NCBI GenBank assembly: GCA_027067385.1
Contig: JAMOVV010000109.1
Span: 1 to 35,901 of the forward strand
Reading direction: 5' to 3'
From: Desulfarculaceae bacterium
GTDB lineage: Bacteria; Desulfobacterota; Desulfarculia; Desulfarculales; Desulfarculaceae
DNA: 35,901 nt
Position 1 is the first letter of the stretch. Each line of letters starts with the position of its first letter. Shown in pieces: positions 16,953-26,360 of the stretch. A program made the translations under genes and the position numbers. The notes beneath the pieces were generated by a model, which worked only from the letters and a program-made list of their open reading frames with translations, did not search any database and was not told the DNA's origin.

Positions 16953-17043
16953 GGTCCCCAAACTAGGCCCCCAAGCGCAGTCCCCGAGCTCGGCCCCCAA
17001 GCTCGGCCCCCAAGTTCGGCTCCCAAGTTCGGCCCCCGGATGC
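16953..17043 (+). repeat. C-rich 13-nt tandem array in the rho leader, rut-like
   Basis: Seven units of consensus GGCCCCCAAGYTC start at 16953, 16966, 16979, 16992, 17005, 17018 and 17031, so the 13-nt period is exact with no insertion or deletion. Every unit has a run of at least three C residues at the same place, and AAG or a variant follows in most. The total of 91 nt matches the length of a Rho-binding region, and 13 nt is within the spacing of YC dinucleotides reported for rut sites. It lies downstream of the predicted rho promoter and upstream of rho. Any frame through it is a repeat-derived shadow, not a gene. Confidence 0.85.
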
Positions 17044-17506
17044 TGCTTAATCAGGCTGGCGGAGACCCAAGGCCAGCCTTCGCCCAACCCCGGGACAACC
17101 GTCTGTTAGCTTTAGCCGGACCAGTTGGCGCAAGCGGCCTGCCGTTATTAACGGTGCGGCCAGGGTTTAAGAAGAACGCCCGGTGGCGGTCGGCCCCATC
17201 GGAACCAGCCGCCGCGTCTACGGGACACCCAAGACAGATTCGGCTACGCCCCGGGAGGGCGCAAACAAATAACTTTCACCCCAACCGAAAGCCGGCTGGC
17301 GCCACGACCATTGGCGATCCCGCAAAGCGAAGATGAGCGCGTCAGGAACCATAAGCTGCCCGCCGCGGCCTTTCGGGGCTAAAGGACTTCCAAACTCTTC
17401 CAAAGGAACAACCTAAAAACTCCCAGGCCCGACCGCCAGGTCCGGCCTGCCTGCGGGCCCCGCCCCGTCTTGGAAAATTTTTATTCCCCAAAGTTGATGA
17501 GTGAGC
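17044..17506 (+). other. rho: Remainder of the rho leader
   Basis: No gene is seen here. A 7-bp hairpin (17054-17060 with 17072-17078) directly follows the array. A second hairpin, CCGTTA-T-TAACGG, lies at 17142-17154 and is flanked by pairing GGCC blocks. The leader ends in an AT-rich patch (17472-17490). An eight-codon frame (17497-17523) begins just upstream of and overlaps the rho start in another frame; it has no clear ribosome binding site. Confidence 0.5.
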
Positions 17507-18850
17507 ATGAGCGAGACACGTAATTCCAAAGGTAATGGCAAGAAGGCCTCCAAGGCCAACCACAACCATAATTCGCCGGTCTACGCCGATGGCAGCATGA
17601 ACATCGTGGGGCTCAAGGAAAAGCCCATCGGCGAGCTCAACACCATGGCCCGCGACCTGGATATCGAGGGCGCCGCTGGCATGCGCCGCCAGGAGTTGAT
17701 CTTCGCCCTGCTCACCGCCTGGGCCGAGCGCAACGGGGCCATCTACGGCTCCGGCGTGCTGGAGATTCTGCCCGACGGCTTCGGCTTCCTGCGCGCCCCG
17801 GACTATAACTACCTCCCCGGCCCCGACGATATCTACGTCTCCCCCTCCCAGATTCGCCGTTTCCTCCTGCGCACCGGCGACACCGTCAGCGGCCAGATCC
17901 GCCCACCCAAGGAAGGCGAGCGCTACTTCGCCCTGCTCAAGGTGGAAGAGATCAACTTTGAGCCGCCCGAGGTGGCCCGCGACAAGATACTCTTCGACAA
18001 CCTGGTGCCGCTGTACCCCGACGAAAAACTCACCATGGAGGTGGCCGGCGAACCCAAGAACTACTCCGGCCGGGTGATGGACCTCATGTGTCCCATCGGC
18101 AAGGGCCAGCGCGGCCTCATCGTCAGCGCGCCGCGCACCGGCAAGACCATGCTGCTGCAAAACATCGCCCACGCCCTGGCCATCAACCACCCCGAGGTGG
18201 TGCTCATCGTGCTGCTCATTGACGAGCGCCCCGAAGAAGTCACCGACATGGCCCGCTCGGTCAAGGGCGAGGTGATCAGCTCCACCTTTGACGAACCGGC
18301 CCAGCGCCACGTGCAGGTGGCCGAGATGGTCATCGAAAAGGCCAAGCGCCTGGTGGAGCACAAACGCGACGTGGTGATCCTGCTGGACTCCATCACCCGC
18401 CTGGCCCGGGCCTACAACACCGTGGTGCCCCCCAGCGGCAAAATCCTCTCCGGCGGCGTGGACTCCAACGCCCTGCACCGCCCCAAACGCTTCTTCGGCG
18501 CCGCCCGCAACATCGAAGACGGCGGCAGCCTCACCATCATCGCCACCGCCCTGGTGGACACCGGCAGCCGCATGGACGAGGTGATCTTCGAGGAGTTCAA
18601 GGGCACCGGCAACATGGAGATTCACCTGGACCGCAAACTCAGTGACAAACGCGTCTTCCCGGCCATCGATATCAACCGCTCCGGCACCCGCAAGGAAGAG
18701 CTGCTGCTGCCCGAGGCCGACCTCAACCGCATCTGGATCATGCGCAAGCTCCTGAGCCCGCTCACCGCGGTGGATTCCATGGAGTTCTTGCTGGAAAAAA
18801 TGAACGGCACCAAGGACAACGCCGACTTCCTGGCCTCCATGAGCAAGTAG
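17507..18850 (+). CDS. rho: Transcription termination factor Rho
   Basis: Rho is a hexameric RNA helicase that binds C-rich nascent RNA and releases RNA polymerase. The 447-residue protein has an N-terminal Asn/Lys-rich tail, a helical Rho_N domain (about 35-75), and a cold-shock-like RNA-binding domain with [18 protein letters not shown] and [11 protein letters not shown]. Walker A is SAPRTGKT (about 207-214) and Walker B is in [10 protein letters not shown]. The Q-loop and R-loop regions follow. The start is either the ATG at 17507 or the GTG at 17501; I chose ATG, although neither has a good ribosome binding site. A long leader with a C-rich phased array precedes it. The rpmE promoter follows, so rho may be partly independent of the downstream genes. 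Confidence 0.97.
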   Translation: MSETRNSKGNGKKASKANHNHNSPVYADGSMNIVGLKEKPIGELNTMARDLDIEGAAGMRRQELIFALLTAWAERNGAIYGSGVLEILPDGFGFLRAPDYNYLPGPDDIYVSPSQIRRFLLRTGDTVSGQIRPPKEGERYFALLKVEEINFEPPEVARDKILFDNLVPLYPDEKLTMEVAGEPKNYSGRVMDLMCPIGKGQRGLIVSAPRTGKTMLLQNIAHALAINHPEVVLIVLLIDERPEEVTDMARSVKGEVISSTFDEPAQRHVQVAEMVIEKAKRLVEHKRDVVILLDSITRLARAYNTVVPPSGKILSGGVDSNALHRPKRFFGAARNIEDGGSLTIIATALVDTGSRMDEVIFEEFKGTGNMEIHLDRKLSDKRVFPAIDINRSGTRKEELLLPEADLNRIWIMRKLLSPLTAVDSMEFLLEKMNGTKDNADFLASMSK

Positions 18851-18860
18851 GCCGCCGGGG

Positions 18861-18888
18861 TTGCCATCACCGAACGATTGGGTATAAT
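18861..18888 (+). promoter_or_regulatory. rpmE promoter
   Basis: TTGCCA (18861-18866) and a perfect TATAAT (18883-18888) are 16 nt apart. The start would be near 18895, leaving a 33-nt leader with AAGGA before the ATG of rpmE. It probably drives the rpmE-DUF1385-prfA-prmC-murA run. Confidence 0.8.
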
Positions 18889-18927
18889 TATTGGCTTGCT
18901 AAACCAACCAGGCATCGAAGGAACAAA

Positions 18928-19212
18928 ATGAAGCCCGATATACATCCTGATTACAAAGTGGTCCAGGTGCGCTGCGCCTGCGGCTCCGAGTTCGAGGCCG
19001 GCTCCACCGCCGACGCCATCCGGGTGGAGATCTGCAGCCAGTGCCACCCCTTCTTCACCGGCAAGCAAAAGCTGGTGGACACCGCCGGCCGGGTGGAGCG
19101 CTTCTACAAGAAGTACTCCCACATGGAGCAGTACAGGGCCAAGGCCGAGGAGATGGAAGCCCAGCGCCTGGCCGGGTCGGTCTCCGGGGACGACACCGGG
19201 GAAGAGCAGTAG
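18928..19212 (+). CDS. rpmE: 50S ribosomal protein L31, zinc-binding form with C-terminal extension
   Basis: L31 bridges the two ribosomal subunits. The first 70 residues are typical, with [17 protein letters not shown] and [29 protein letters not shown]. Cys16, Cys18, Cys36 and Cys39 form the zinc site, so this is the C+ form. The protein is 94 residues long because of an acidic tail ([21 protein letters not shown]). The start at 18928 has AAGGA seven bases upstream. It is followed 23 nt later by the DUF1385 gene. The C+ form is usually replaced by a C- paralogue under zinc limitation; no such copy is seen in this window. Confidence 0.95.
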   Translation: MKPDIHPDYKVVQVRCACGSEFEAGSTADAIRVEICSQCHPFFTGKQKLVDTAGRVERFYKKYSHMEQYRAKAEEMEAQRLAGSVSGDDTGEEQ

Positions 19213-19235
19213 CCTTGGGCCTATGGCGGTGGCTG

Positions 19236-20174
19236 ATGAACCCCACCACGGTGGGGGGCCAAGCGGTCATCGAGGGGGTCATGATGAAGGCCCCGCGCCG
19301 CCTCTGCGTCGCCGTGCGCCGTCCCAGCGGCTCCATCGTGGTCAAAAACGATCCCTTCACCCCCCTGTCCGAACGCTGGCCGGTGCTCGGCTGGCCCATG
19401 GTGCGGGGGCCGGTGGTGCTGGGCGAAACCCTGGTCCAGGGGATGAAAGCCCTCTCCTTCAGCGCCCAGCAGGCCCTGGAAGAAGAAGACCAGGAACTGG
19501 GTTCCTGGGCCATGGGCCTCACCCTGCTGGTGGCCATCGCCGCCGGCCTGGGCCTCTTCGTGGTGGTGCCCCACCTGGCCGCCCTGGGGCTGGGCAAGCT
19601 CTGGCCCGGCGGTTTCGGCACCGAAAGCCTCTGGTTCCACCTCTTTGACGGCCTGATCAAGGTCGCCCTGTTCGTCTCCTACCTGTGGATCATCAGCGTC
19701 ATGAAGGAGATTCGCCGCGTCTTTGAATACCACGGGGCCGAACACAAGAGTATCTACTGTTTCGAGGCCGGCGCCGAGCTAAACGTGGAAAGCGCCCGGC
19801 AATACTCGCGGCTGCACCCCCGCTGCGGCACCGCCTTCCTGCTGGTGGTGCTGGTGGTCTCCATCCTCATCTTCGCCATCGCCTTTCCCCTGTTACCGCG
19901 CCTGGCCGAGGCCGCCTGGCTCAACCAGGTGCTGCTCATCGGCCTGAAGATATTACTGATGCTGCCCATCGCCGGCATCTCCTACGAGGTGATCCGCAAG
20001 GCCGGCAAGATGAAAGGCCGCGGCTTCTGGGGTGTACTGTTGTGGCCCGGCCTGCAGATGCAGCGCCTCACCACCCGCGAGCCCGACGACCAGCAGATCG
20101 AGACCGCCCTGGCCGCACTCAAGGCCGCCTTGGATACCGGCGAGGCCGAACCGGCCAGCATCCGCGTTCTTTAG
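19236..20174 (+). CDS. DUF1385 membrane protein (YqhQ-like)
   Basis: The 312-residue product starts with the family signature GGQAVIEGVMMKAP. About four to five membrane segments follow, including LTLLVAIAAGLGLFVVVPHL, LFVSYLWIISV, FLLVVLVVSILIFAIAFPLL and LLIGLKILLMLPIAGISYEVI. The region FEYHGAEHKSIYCFEAG carries His, Glu and Cys residues and is conserved in the family, possibly metal-binding. Homologues sit next to rpmE and prfA in many Firmicutes and Deltaproteobacteria, and their function is unknown. The ATG at 19236 was chosen because homology starts there; the frame is open upstream to a TTG at 19215 and beyond. It is in an operon with rpmE and prfA. Confidence 0.88.
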   Translation: MNPTTVGGQAVIEGVMMKAPRRLCVAVRRPSGSIVVKNDPFTPLSERWPVLGWPMVRGPVVLGETLVQGMKALSFSAQQALEEEDQELGSWAMGLTLLVAIAAGLGLFVVVPHLAALGLGKLWPGGFGTESLWFHLFDGLIKVALFVSYLWIISVMKEIRRVFEYHGAEHKSIYCFEAGAELNVESARQYSRLHPRCGTAFLLVVLVVSILIFAIAFPLLPRLAEAAWLNQVLLIGLKILLMLPIAGISYEVIRKAGKMKGRGFWGVLLWPGLQMQRLTTREPDDQQIETALAALKAALDTGEAEPASIRVL

Positions 20175-20211
20175 CCGTCGGCGGCTTCCCCTGCCTTTGG
20201 AGTAATCGGTC

Positions 20212-21297
20212 ATGTCTTTGAGCAAGGAACTGATGGGCAAGCTCAGCGAGCTGCAGGACCGCCACCGGGAGCTGGAAGAGAGCCTGGCCGACCCGGCCGT
20301 GCTGGCCGACAACGAGACCTATCAAAAGATAGCCAAGGAACACGCCGACCTCAGCCAACTGGTGGCCACCTTTGGCGAGTACTCGCGGCTCAACGACGAC
20401 CTGGCCGACAACCGCGAGTTACTCGACGACCCGGACTCCGAGCTAGCCGAGCTGGCCGCCGCCGAGGTGGAAGCGGCCGAAGCCCGCCTGCCCGAGCTGG
20501 AGGAGCGCCTGCGCCAGCTTCTTTTGCCCAAGGACCCCAATGACGACAAGAACGTCATCCTGGAAATCCGGGCCGGCACCGGCGGCGAGGAGGCGGCCCT
20601 TTTCGCGGCCGACCTGTTGCGCATGTACCTGCGCTTTGCCGAGGCCAACAACTTCAAGGTGGAGATCATGAACTCCCACGAGACCGACGGCGGGGGGTTC
20701 AAGGAAGTCATCGCCAACATCGAGGGCAAGGGCGCCTACAGCCAGCTCAAGTTCGAATCCGGGGTACACCGGGTGCAGCGGGTGCCGGTGACCGAGAGCC
20801 AGGGCCGCATCCACACCTCGGCGGTGACCGTGGCCGTACTGCCCGAGGCAGAGGACGTGGAACTGGACATCAAGCCCGAGGACCTGCGCATCGACGTCTT
20901 CCGGGCCTCGGGACCCGGCGGCCAGCACGTGAACAAGACCGAGAGCGCGGTGCGCATCACCCACCTGCCCAGCGGCCTGGTGGTGAGCTGCCAGGACGAA
21001 AAGAGCCAGCACAAGAACAAGGCCAAGGCCATGAAGGTGCTGCGCGCCCGACTCTTTGACCAGATGAAGGCCGAACAGCACGCCAAGGAAGCGGCCGAAC
21101 GCCGCAGCCAGGTGGGCTCCGGCGACCGCTCCGAGCGCATCCGCACCTACAACTTCCCCCAGGGCCGGGTGAGCGATCATCGCATCAACCTCACCCTCTA
21201 CAAGCTCGAATCCATCCTGCAAGGCGACCTGGGCGAGCTCATCCCGCCCCTGGCCGCCCACTTCCAAGCCGAAGCCCTTAAGGCCCAAGAAAGCTAG
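20212..21297 (+). CDS. prfA: Peptide chain release factor 1
   Basis: RF1 reads UAA and UAG stop codons and triggers peptide release. The 361-residue protein has the normal length. The stop-codon motif is PVT (192-194, in [10 protein letters not shown]), which marks RF1 rather than RF2 (SPF), and the catalytic GGQ is at 236-238 in [14 protein letters not shown]. The N-terminal half is a long helical domain. The ATG at 20212 follows GGAG with good spacing. It is followed four bases later by prmC, the methyltransferase that modifies the Gln of GGQ, so the pair is functionally as well as physically linked. Confidence 0.98.
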   Translation: MSLSKELMGKLSELQDRHRELEESLADPAVLADNETYQKIAKEHADLSQLVATFGEYSRLNDDLADNRELLDDPDSELAELAAAEVEAAEARLPELEERLRQLLLPKDPNDDKNVILEIRAGTGGEEAALFAADLLRMYLRFAEANNFKVEIMNSHETDGGGFKEVIANIEGKGAYSQLKFESGVHRVQRVPVTESQGRIHTSAVTVAVLPEAEDVELDIKPEDLRIDVFRASGPGGQHVNKTESAVRITHLPSGLVVSCQDEKSQHKNKAKAMKVLRARLFDQMKAEQHAKEAAERRSQVGSGDRSERIRTYNFPQGRVSDHRINLTLYKLESILQGDLGELIPPLAAHFQAEALKAQES

Positions 21298-21301
21298 GGC
21301 C

Positions 21302-22177
21302 GTGGCCGAGGCCTGGACCGTGGCCGGCCTCATCGCCTGGGCCGCCGACTACCTGGCCGGCTACCAGGTGGAGTCGCCGCGCCTTTCGGCCGAGCTGATG
21401 CTGGCGGCGGTGCTGGACCTGGAGCGCATCGACCTCTACCTGCGCCACGACCAACCCCTGACCCCCGACGAGTTGGCCGGCTTCAAGCGGCTTCTGCTGC
21501 GCCGCCGCGAGCACGAGCCCATGGCCCACATCCTGGGCCGGCGCGAATTCTACGGCCTGGAGTTCCAGGTGGGGCCGGCGGTGCTCATCCCCCGGCCCGA
21601 GACCGAGCACCTGGTGGAGCGGGCCCTGGCCGCGGCCGGCGACCTGCCGGCCCCGCGCATCCTGGACCTGTGCACCGGCAGCGGCTGCGTGGCCCTGGCC
21701 CTGGCCCACCGCCTGCCCGACGCCCAGGTGGCGGCCACCGACATCTCGCGCGCGGCCCTGGAGGTGGCCCGGGCCAACGCCGAGGCCCTGGGCCTGGCCG
21801 AGCGGGTATCCTTTACCCAGGGCTCGCTGTGGGAGGCGGTGGCCGCCGACGGCGGCTTCTTCGACCTGGTCACCGCCAACCCGCCCTACGTCAGCCAGGA
21901 CCAGTGGGAGTCCCTGGAGCGCCAGGTGCGCGACTACGAGCCGCGCCAGGCCTTGGTGGCCGGGCCGGGCGGGCTGGAGCTGATCGAGCCCATCATCGCC
22001 GGTGCGCCGGCCCACTTGCGCCCCCTGGGTTGGCTCATGCTAGAGTTGGGCGCGGGCCAGGGGCCGGCGGCCGTGGAGCTGGCCCGGCGCACCGGGGCCT
22101 ACCAGGCAATAGACACCGCCGCCGACCTGTCTGGTATCCAGCGGGTGCTCATTTGCCGGAGGAGGGATTATGGATAA
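21302..22177 (+). CDS. prmC: Release factor glutamine methyltransferase PrmC (HemK)
   Basis: PrmC methylates the glutamine of the GGQ motif in RF1 and RF2, raising release efficiency. The 291-residue protein has a helical N-terminal domain and a Rossmann methyltransferase domain. The AdoMet-binding motif is LDLCTGSGCVALALA at 121-135, and the catalytic NPPY is at 193-196. Region IPRPETEHLVERAL (96-109) is also typical. The start is a GTG at 21302, four bases after prfA. Its end overlaps the murA start by eight bases. Confidence 0.96.
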   Translation: MAEAWTVAGLIAWAADYLAGYQVESPRLSAELMLAAVLDLERIDLYLRHDQPLTPDELAGFKRLLLRRREHEPMAHILGRREFYGLEFQVGPAVLIPRPETEHLVERALAAAGDLPAPRILDLCTGSGCVALALAHRLPDAQVAATDISRAALEVARANAEALGLAERVSFTQGSLWEAVAADGGFFDLVTANPPYVSQDQWESLERQVRDYEPRQALVAGPGGLELIEPIIAGAPAHLRPLGWLMLELGAGQGPAAVELARRTGAYQAIDTAADLSGIQRVLICRRRDYG

Positions 22178-23426
22178 GCTGGTGATAAAGGGCGGCCGGC
22201 CCCTGGTGGGGCGCATCCAGGTGAGCGGGGCCAAGAACGCCACCCTGCCGGTGATGGCCGCCACCCTGCTCACGCGGGGGCGCAACCGCCTGCTCAACGT
22301 GCCCAACCTGCGCGACGTGCGCACCATGGGCGAGCTCCTGGCCACCCTGGGGGCCAAGGTGAACCAGCGCGGCAACAAGGTGTTCATCGACACATCTGAC
22401 GCCCTGGGCCACGAGGCCCCCTACGACCTGGTCAAGACCATGCGGGCCTCGGTGGTCACCCTGGGACCCTTGGTGGCCAAGGCCGGCCTGGCCCGGGTCT
22501 CCCTACCCGGCGGCTGCGCCATCGGCGAGCGGCCCATAGACCAGCACCTCAAGGGGCTCGAGGCCATGGGTTGCAAGATCGAGCTGGACGACGGCTACGT
22601 GGTGGCCAAGGCCAACCGGCTCAAGGGCGCGGACATCACCATGGACCTGGTGACGGTCACCGGCACCGAGAACCTCATGATGGCCGCGGTGCTGGCCAAG
22701 GGCACCACGGTCATCCGCAACGCGGCCCGCGAACCCGAGGTGGTGGACCTGGCCCAGGCGCTCATCGCCGCCGGGGCCGACATCACCGGGGCCGGCACCT
22801 CCACCATCCAGGTCAAGGGGGTGGGCGAGCTGCGCCCCCTGGACCACCGCGTTATGTCCGACCGCATCGAGGCCGGCACCTTCATGGTGGCCGCCGGCAT
22901 CACCCGGGGCGAGCTCACCCTGGTGGACGCGCCCCTGGAGCACCTCACCGCGGTGGTGGGCAAGCTCAAAGAGGCCGGCCTGCGTTTCCAGAACACCCCC
23001 AAGGGCGTGATGGTGAGCGCCCGGCGCGCGCCCAAGCCGGTTAGCATCATCACCGGCCCCTACCCCGGCTTCCCCACCGACCTGCAGGCCCAGGTGATGG
23101 CCCTGCTCACCCTGTCCAACGGCTCGTCCATGATCCAGGAGACCATCTTCGAAAACCGCATGATGCACGTGGGCGAGCTGCGCCGCCTGGGTGCCCGCAT
23201 CGAGCTCACCGGGTCCACCGCGGTGGTGGGCGGGGTGCGCCGGCTCTCCGGCGCCCGGGTGATGGCCACCGACCTGCGCGCCTCGGCCTGCCTGGTGCTG
23301 GCCGGGCTGGCCGCCGAGGGCGAGACCCACATCAGCCGGGTCTACCACCTGGACCGGGGCTACGAACGCATCGACCAAAAACTCTCGGCCGCCGGCGCGG
23401 CCATCCGCCGTAAAAAGGACAAGTAG
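22170..23426 (+). CDS. murA: UDP-N-acetylglucosamine 1-carboxyvinyltransferase
   Basis: MurA adds enolpyruvate from PEP to UDP-GlcNAc, the first committed step of peptidoglycan synthesis. The 418-residue protein has Lys22 in SGAKNA and the catalytic loop [16 protein letters not shown] with Cys116, the residue attacked by fosfomycin; the enzyme should therefore be fosfomycin-sensitive in principle. The C-terminal region has [16 protein letters not shown] and [20 protein letters not shown] is well placed before the ATG at 22170, inside the end of prmC. It closes the rho-to-murA block; no terminator is obvious in the 112 nt before comEC. Confidence 0.98.
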   Translation: MDKLVIKGGRPLVGRIQVSGAKNATLPVMAATLLTRGRNRLLNVPNLRDVRTMGELLATLGAKVNQRGNKVFIDTSDALGHEAPYDLVKTMRASVVTLGPLVAKAGLARVSLPGGCAIGERPIDQHLKGLEAMGCKIELDDGYVVAKANRLKGADITMDLVTVTGTENLMMAAVLAKGTTVIRNAAREPEVVDLAQALIAAGADITGAGTSTIQVKGVGELRPLDHRVMSDRIEAGTFMVAAGITRGELTLVDAPLEHLTAVVGKLKEAGLRFQNTPKGVMVSARRAPKPVSIITGPYPGFPTDLQAQVMALLTLSNGSSMIQETIFENRMMHVGELRRLGARIELTGSTAVVGGVRRLSGARVMATDLRASACLVLAGLAAEGETHISRVYHLDRGYERIDQKLSAAGAAIRRKKDK

Positions 23427-23538
23427 CCCCGCCCCCCTTGCGGCCCCCGCCCCAACCGTGAAATAGTGAGCCGGGCCTCTGCCTGCGGGCGCGGCCCGCG
23501 AGGGGCTGAATTCTTGCCAGGAGGCCGGGCCGAGGCAC

Positions 23539-25977
23539 ATGGACAAGGCGCAAGCAAACCGGGCGGTGCACCCGCTGGTGTACCCGGCCGGCGGCCTGCT
23601 GGCCGGCATCTACCTGGCCCACTGGCTGGCTCCGCCGGCCGGGTCTCTCTTGGCCGGGGCCGCCTTGGCCGGCGGTGGGCTCATCTATGCCGGGCTGCGC
23701 TGGGGACGCTTCCCCGCCTGGGGCCTGGCCGCCCTGGGGCTGCTGCTGGGTTCGGGGTTGCTGGCCCTGCAGCAATCCTGGAGCCCGCCGGCCGGGCACT
23801 TGGTGCACCGGGCCGACGGCCGGGTCCACCAGGTGGTCCTGGATATCTTGCGCGCACCCGAGCCCACCACCCACGGCTGGCGAACCGTGGCCGCCGCCCG
23901 CCAGGTGGACGGCCGGCCGGCCTCGGGCCGGTTGCGCCTGTCGGGCCCGGCCCGCCGGGACCCGCCGCGGGTGGGCCAGCGCCTGCGGGTATGGCTCAAG
24001 CTCAGGCCCTTCCTCTCTTTCGCCAATCCCGGCGGCTTTGACTATGCCGCCCACATGGCCCGCCAGGGGCTGCTGGTGCGCGCCCGGGTCTCGGCCCGGC
24101 ACCCACCGCAGGTCCTGGGGCCCGGCGAGGTGGGCTGGCCGTGGCAATGGCTGGAGAGCGCCCGCGCCCGCCTGGGACGCCTGTTGCAGGGCCTGCCCCC
24201 GGGCCAGGGCCGGGCCCTGCTGCGGGCCATCCTCCTGGGCCAGCGCGGTGAGCTCTCAGCCCGTCTGCGCCAGGCCTTTGGCGGACTGGGGGCGGCCCAC
24301 CTGCTGGCCATCAGCGGGCTGCACCTGGGGCTGGTCTGGGCCATGGCCTACGGCCTGCTGCGGGCCCTGCTGGCCCTGTGGCCAGCCCTGGCCCTGCGCT
24401 GGCCCGCTCCCCGCTTGGCCGCGGTGGGGGCCCTGCTGCCCACCCTGGCCTACGCCGGCCTGGCCGGCTGGTCCACCCCCACCCTGCGGGCGGCGATCAT
24501 GACCGGCGCCCTGGTGCTGGCCCTGGTCCTGGGCCGCGACCACCGGCCTGACGGCGCCCTGGCCCTGGCCTGCCTGGTCATCGGCCTGGCCTGGCCCCAG
24601 GCCCCGCTCACCGTATCCTTCCAGCTATCCTTCGTGGCCGTGGCCGCCATCCTGGCCGGCTTCGTGCCCTTGCTGCGACGCTGGCCGGCCACGGGTTGGC
24701 AGCGAGTATGCAAGACGCTGGCCGGTTGGCTGGGCCTGAGCGCCATGTTGGCCCTGGCCCTGTGGCCCCTGGCGGCGGGCCATTTCCACCAACTGCCGCT
24801 CTGGTCCGTGCCGGCCAACGCCCTGCTGGTGCCCCTGGTGGGGTTCATCACCCTGCCCCTGGGCCTGCTGGGGGCCGGGCTGGGGTTCATCTGGCCGGCT
24901 GCCGGGGCCTGGCTGCTGGGCCTGGGCGGGCTAAGTTCCCAGGCCGCCGCGGAGTTGGCCTTGGCCATGGCCTCTCTGCCCGGCGGGCTGGTCTACGTGG
25001 CCGGCCCCGGGCCCTGGACCACCCTGGCCTTTTACGGGGGCGCGGTGATCACGCTTTTGTGGCCGGGCTGGCGGCGCTGGATGATCGGGGTGGCGATCAT
25101 GCTGCTGGCCCTGGCCGCGGCCCTGTGGCCCCCGGCCGGGACCCGCGGCGACGGCCGGCTCACCGCCTGGGTGCTGGACGTGGGGCAGGGATCGTCCACC
25201 GTGGTCCGGCTGCCCCAGGGCCAGGTGATGGTCATCGACGGCGGCGGCTGGCCGGGCAGCGACTTCGACTTCGGACGAACCGTGGTGGCCCCCGTCCTCT
25301 GGCGCCTGGGCCTGCCCGCGCCCCGGGTGGTGGCCTGCTCCCATCGCCAGGCCGACCACGCCGGCGGCTTGGCCTTTGTGGTGCGCCAGTTCCGACCGGC
25401 CGAGGTGTGGGTCAACCTCCGCGAGCCCCGGCGGGGCAGCTTTCAGCGCCTGCTGGACGCCGCCGCCCAGGCCGGGGCCCGGCTGCTGGACCCGGCCCAG
25501 TTGGCCGGCCGCCGGGAGCTGGGCGGGGCGCGGTTGCGGGTTGTCTGGCCGCCGGCCCAGGGCCTGGCCGCCGGCACCCCGGAGAACGACCAGTCGCTGT
25601 GGATCGGCCTGGGCCTGGGCTCCACCTGGCTGTGGCTGCCCGGCGACGCCGGTCCCGGAGTGGAGCGGCGGGTGGCCGCCGGGCTGCCCCGCGGCGGCGA
25701 CCATATCCTGGTGGCCCCCCACCACGGGGGGCGCGGCGCGCTCACCCCCCAACTGCTGGCCGCCCTGCGGCCGCGGGTGGTGGTCATCTCGGTGGGTTGC
25801 CACAACCGCTTCGGCATGCCCTTCCCCGAGGTCCTGGCCCGGGCGCGGGCGGCCGGGGCCCGGGTGCTCACCACGGCACGCCACGGGGCCCTGCGCCTGG
25901 TGAGCGACGGCAAAGCCTGGCAGGTGGAACCCTACCTCGCCCGCGGCCGCCAATGCCCCGGCCGGCCCAAGCCCTGA
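23539..25977 (+). CDS. comEC: ComEC/Rec2 family DNA-uptake channel protein
   Basis: ComEC moves single-stranded DNA across the inner membrane in natural transformation. The 812-residue protein has three parts: an N-terminal DUF4131 region with membrane helices and an OB-like fold (about 1-200), the competence permease domain with many helices (about 210-520, starting near GAAHLLAISGLHLGLVWA), and a periplasmic metallo-beta-lactamase-like domain (about 545-800). In the last, the metal motif is SHRQADHAGGL and PHHGGRGA follows. The full length and intact motifs suggest a working gene. Other competence or type IV pilus genes are not in the window. The ATG at 23539 was kept; AGGAGG lies 15 nt upstream. 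Confidence 0.95.
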   Translation: MDKAQANRAVHPLVYPAGGLLAGIYLAHWLAPPAGSLLAGAALAGGGLIYAGLRWGRFPAWGLAALGLLLGSGLLALQQSWSPPAGHLVHRADGRVHQVVLDILRAPEPTTHGWRTVAAARQVDGRPASGRLRLSGPARRDPPRVGQRLRVWLKLRPFLSFANPGGFDYAAHMARQGLLVRARVSARHPPQVLGPGEVGWPWQWLESARARLGRLLQGLPPGQGRALLRAILLGQRGELSARLRQAFGGLGAAHLLAISGLHLGLVWAMAYGLLRALLALWPALALRWPAPRLAAVGALLPTLAYAGLAGWSTPTLRAAIMTGALVLALVLGRDHRPDGALALACLVIGLAWPQAPLTVSFQLSFVAVAAILAGFVPLLRRWPATGWQRVCKTLAGWLGLSAMLALALWPLAAGHFHQLPLWSVPANALLVPLVGFITLPLGLLGAGLGFIWPAAGAWLLGLGGLSSQAAAELALAMASLPGGLVYVAGPGPWTTLAFYGGAVITLLWPGWRRWMIGVAIMLLALAAALWPPAGTRGDGRLTAWVLDVGQGSSTVVRLPQGQVMVIDGGGWPGSDFDFGRTVVAPVLWRLGLPAPRVVACSHRQADHAGGLAFVVRQFRPAEVWVNLREPRRGSFQRLLDAAAQAGARLLDPAQLAGRRELGGARLRVVWPPAQGLAAGTPENDQSLWIGLGLGSTWLWLPGDAGPGVERRVAAGLPRGGDHILVAPHHGGRGALTPQLLAALRPRVVVISVGCHNRFGMPFPEVLARARAAGARVLTTARHGALRLVSDGKAWQVEPYLARGRQCPGRPKP

Positions 25978-26168
25978 GCCGGCCGGCGGGGCTTTAGCCG
26001 CTTTTGCCCACCGCAGCGCGGCACTTCTTGCCGCCGCTGGCCGCCCGTGGCGGTTCGCATTACCATTCTATTTTGATTTCAACCTGTTGGCCGTTGCCAG
26101 AAGCTGGCATTGGACTTGCAGTTAGTCGCGGTAACCAGCAATCAGGGGATGTGCCCCGGGAGCCCAAG

Positions 26169-26345
26169 ATGCCTGAGCCAGCTCAAAGCGAAGAGAAGTT
26201 TCAACCCGAGCTCTATTGTCTGCGTTGCCAAGCCATGGAATGGGACGAGCAGGCCCGGCGGTGCGCCAACTTCGGGGACGCCGTTTGCCCCCTGTTCATC
26301 CGCCAGGTCCTGGCGGGGTTCGAGCTAACCTGCCTGGTGGTTTAG
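26169..26345 (+). CDS. Small four-cysteine protein of unknown function
   Basis: The frame is open from 26004, but the ATG at 26169 has GGGAG about seven bases upstream and gives a compact 58-residue protein. Four cysteines are arranged as C17-x2-C20-x11-C32-x7-C40, which could bind zinc or a redox metal; a fifth lies near the C-terminus (TCLVV). I do not recognise a family. It follows comEC after a 191-nt gap, where only a weak hairpin (25969-25994) is seen, and it is followed 15 nt later by another tiny ORF with a very strong ribosome binding site. The call rests on ribosome binding site, cysteine pattern and spacing. Confidence 0.55.
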   Translation: MPEPAQSEEKFQPELYCLRCQAMEWDEQARRCANFGDAVCPLFIRQVLAGFELTCLVV

Positions 26346-26360
26346 GTGAGGAGGAAAACC

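Noticed and set aside
16914-17336. 140-codon plus-strand frame across the rho leader
   Set aside because: Its repeated peptide period of 13 residues is three turns of the 13-nt array; no ribosome binding site and no coding-type codon bias afterwards.
17497-17523. Eight-codon leader peptide before rho
   Set aside because: It overlaps the rho start out of frame but has no ribosome binding site and its start may be chance; recorded only as part of the leader.
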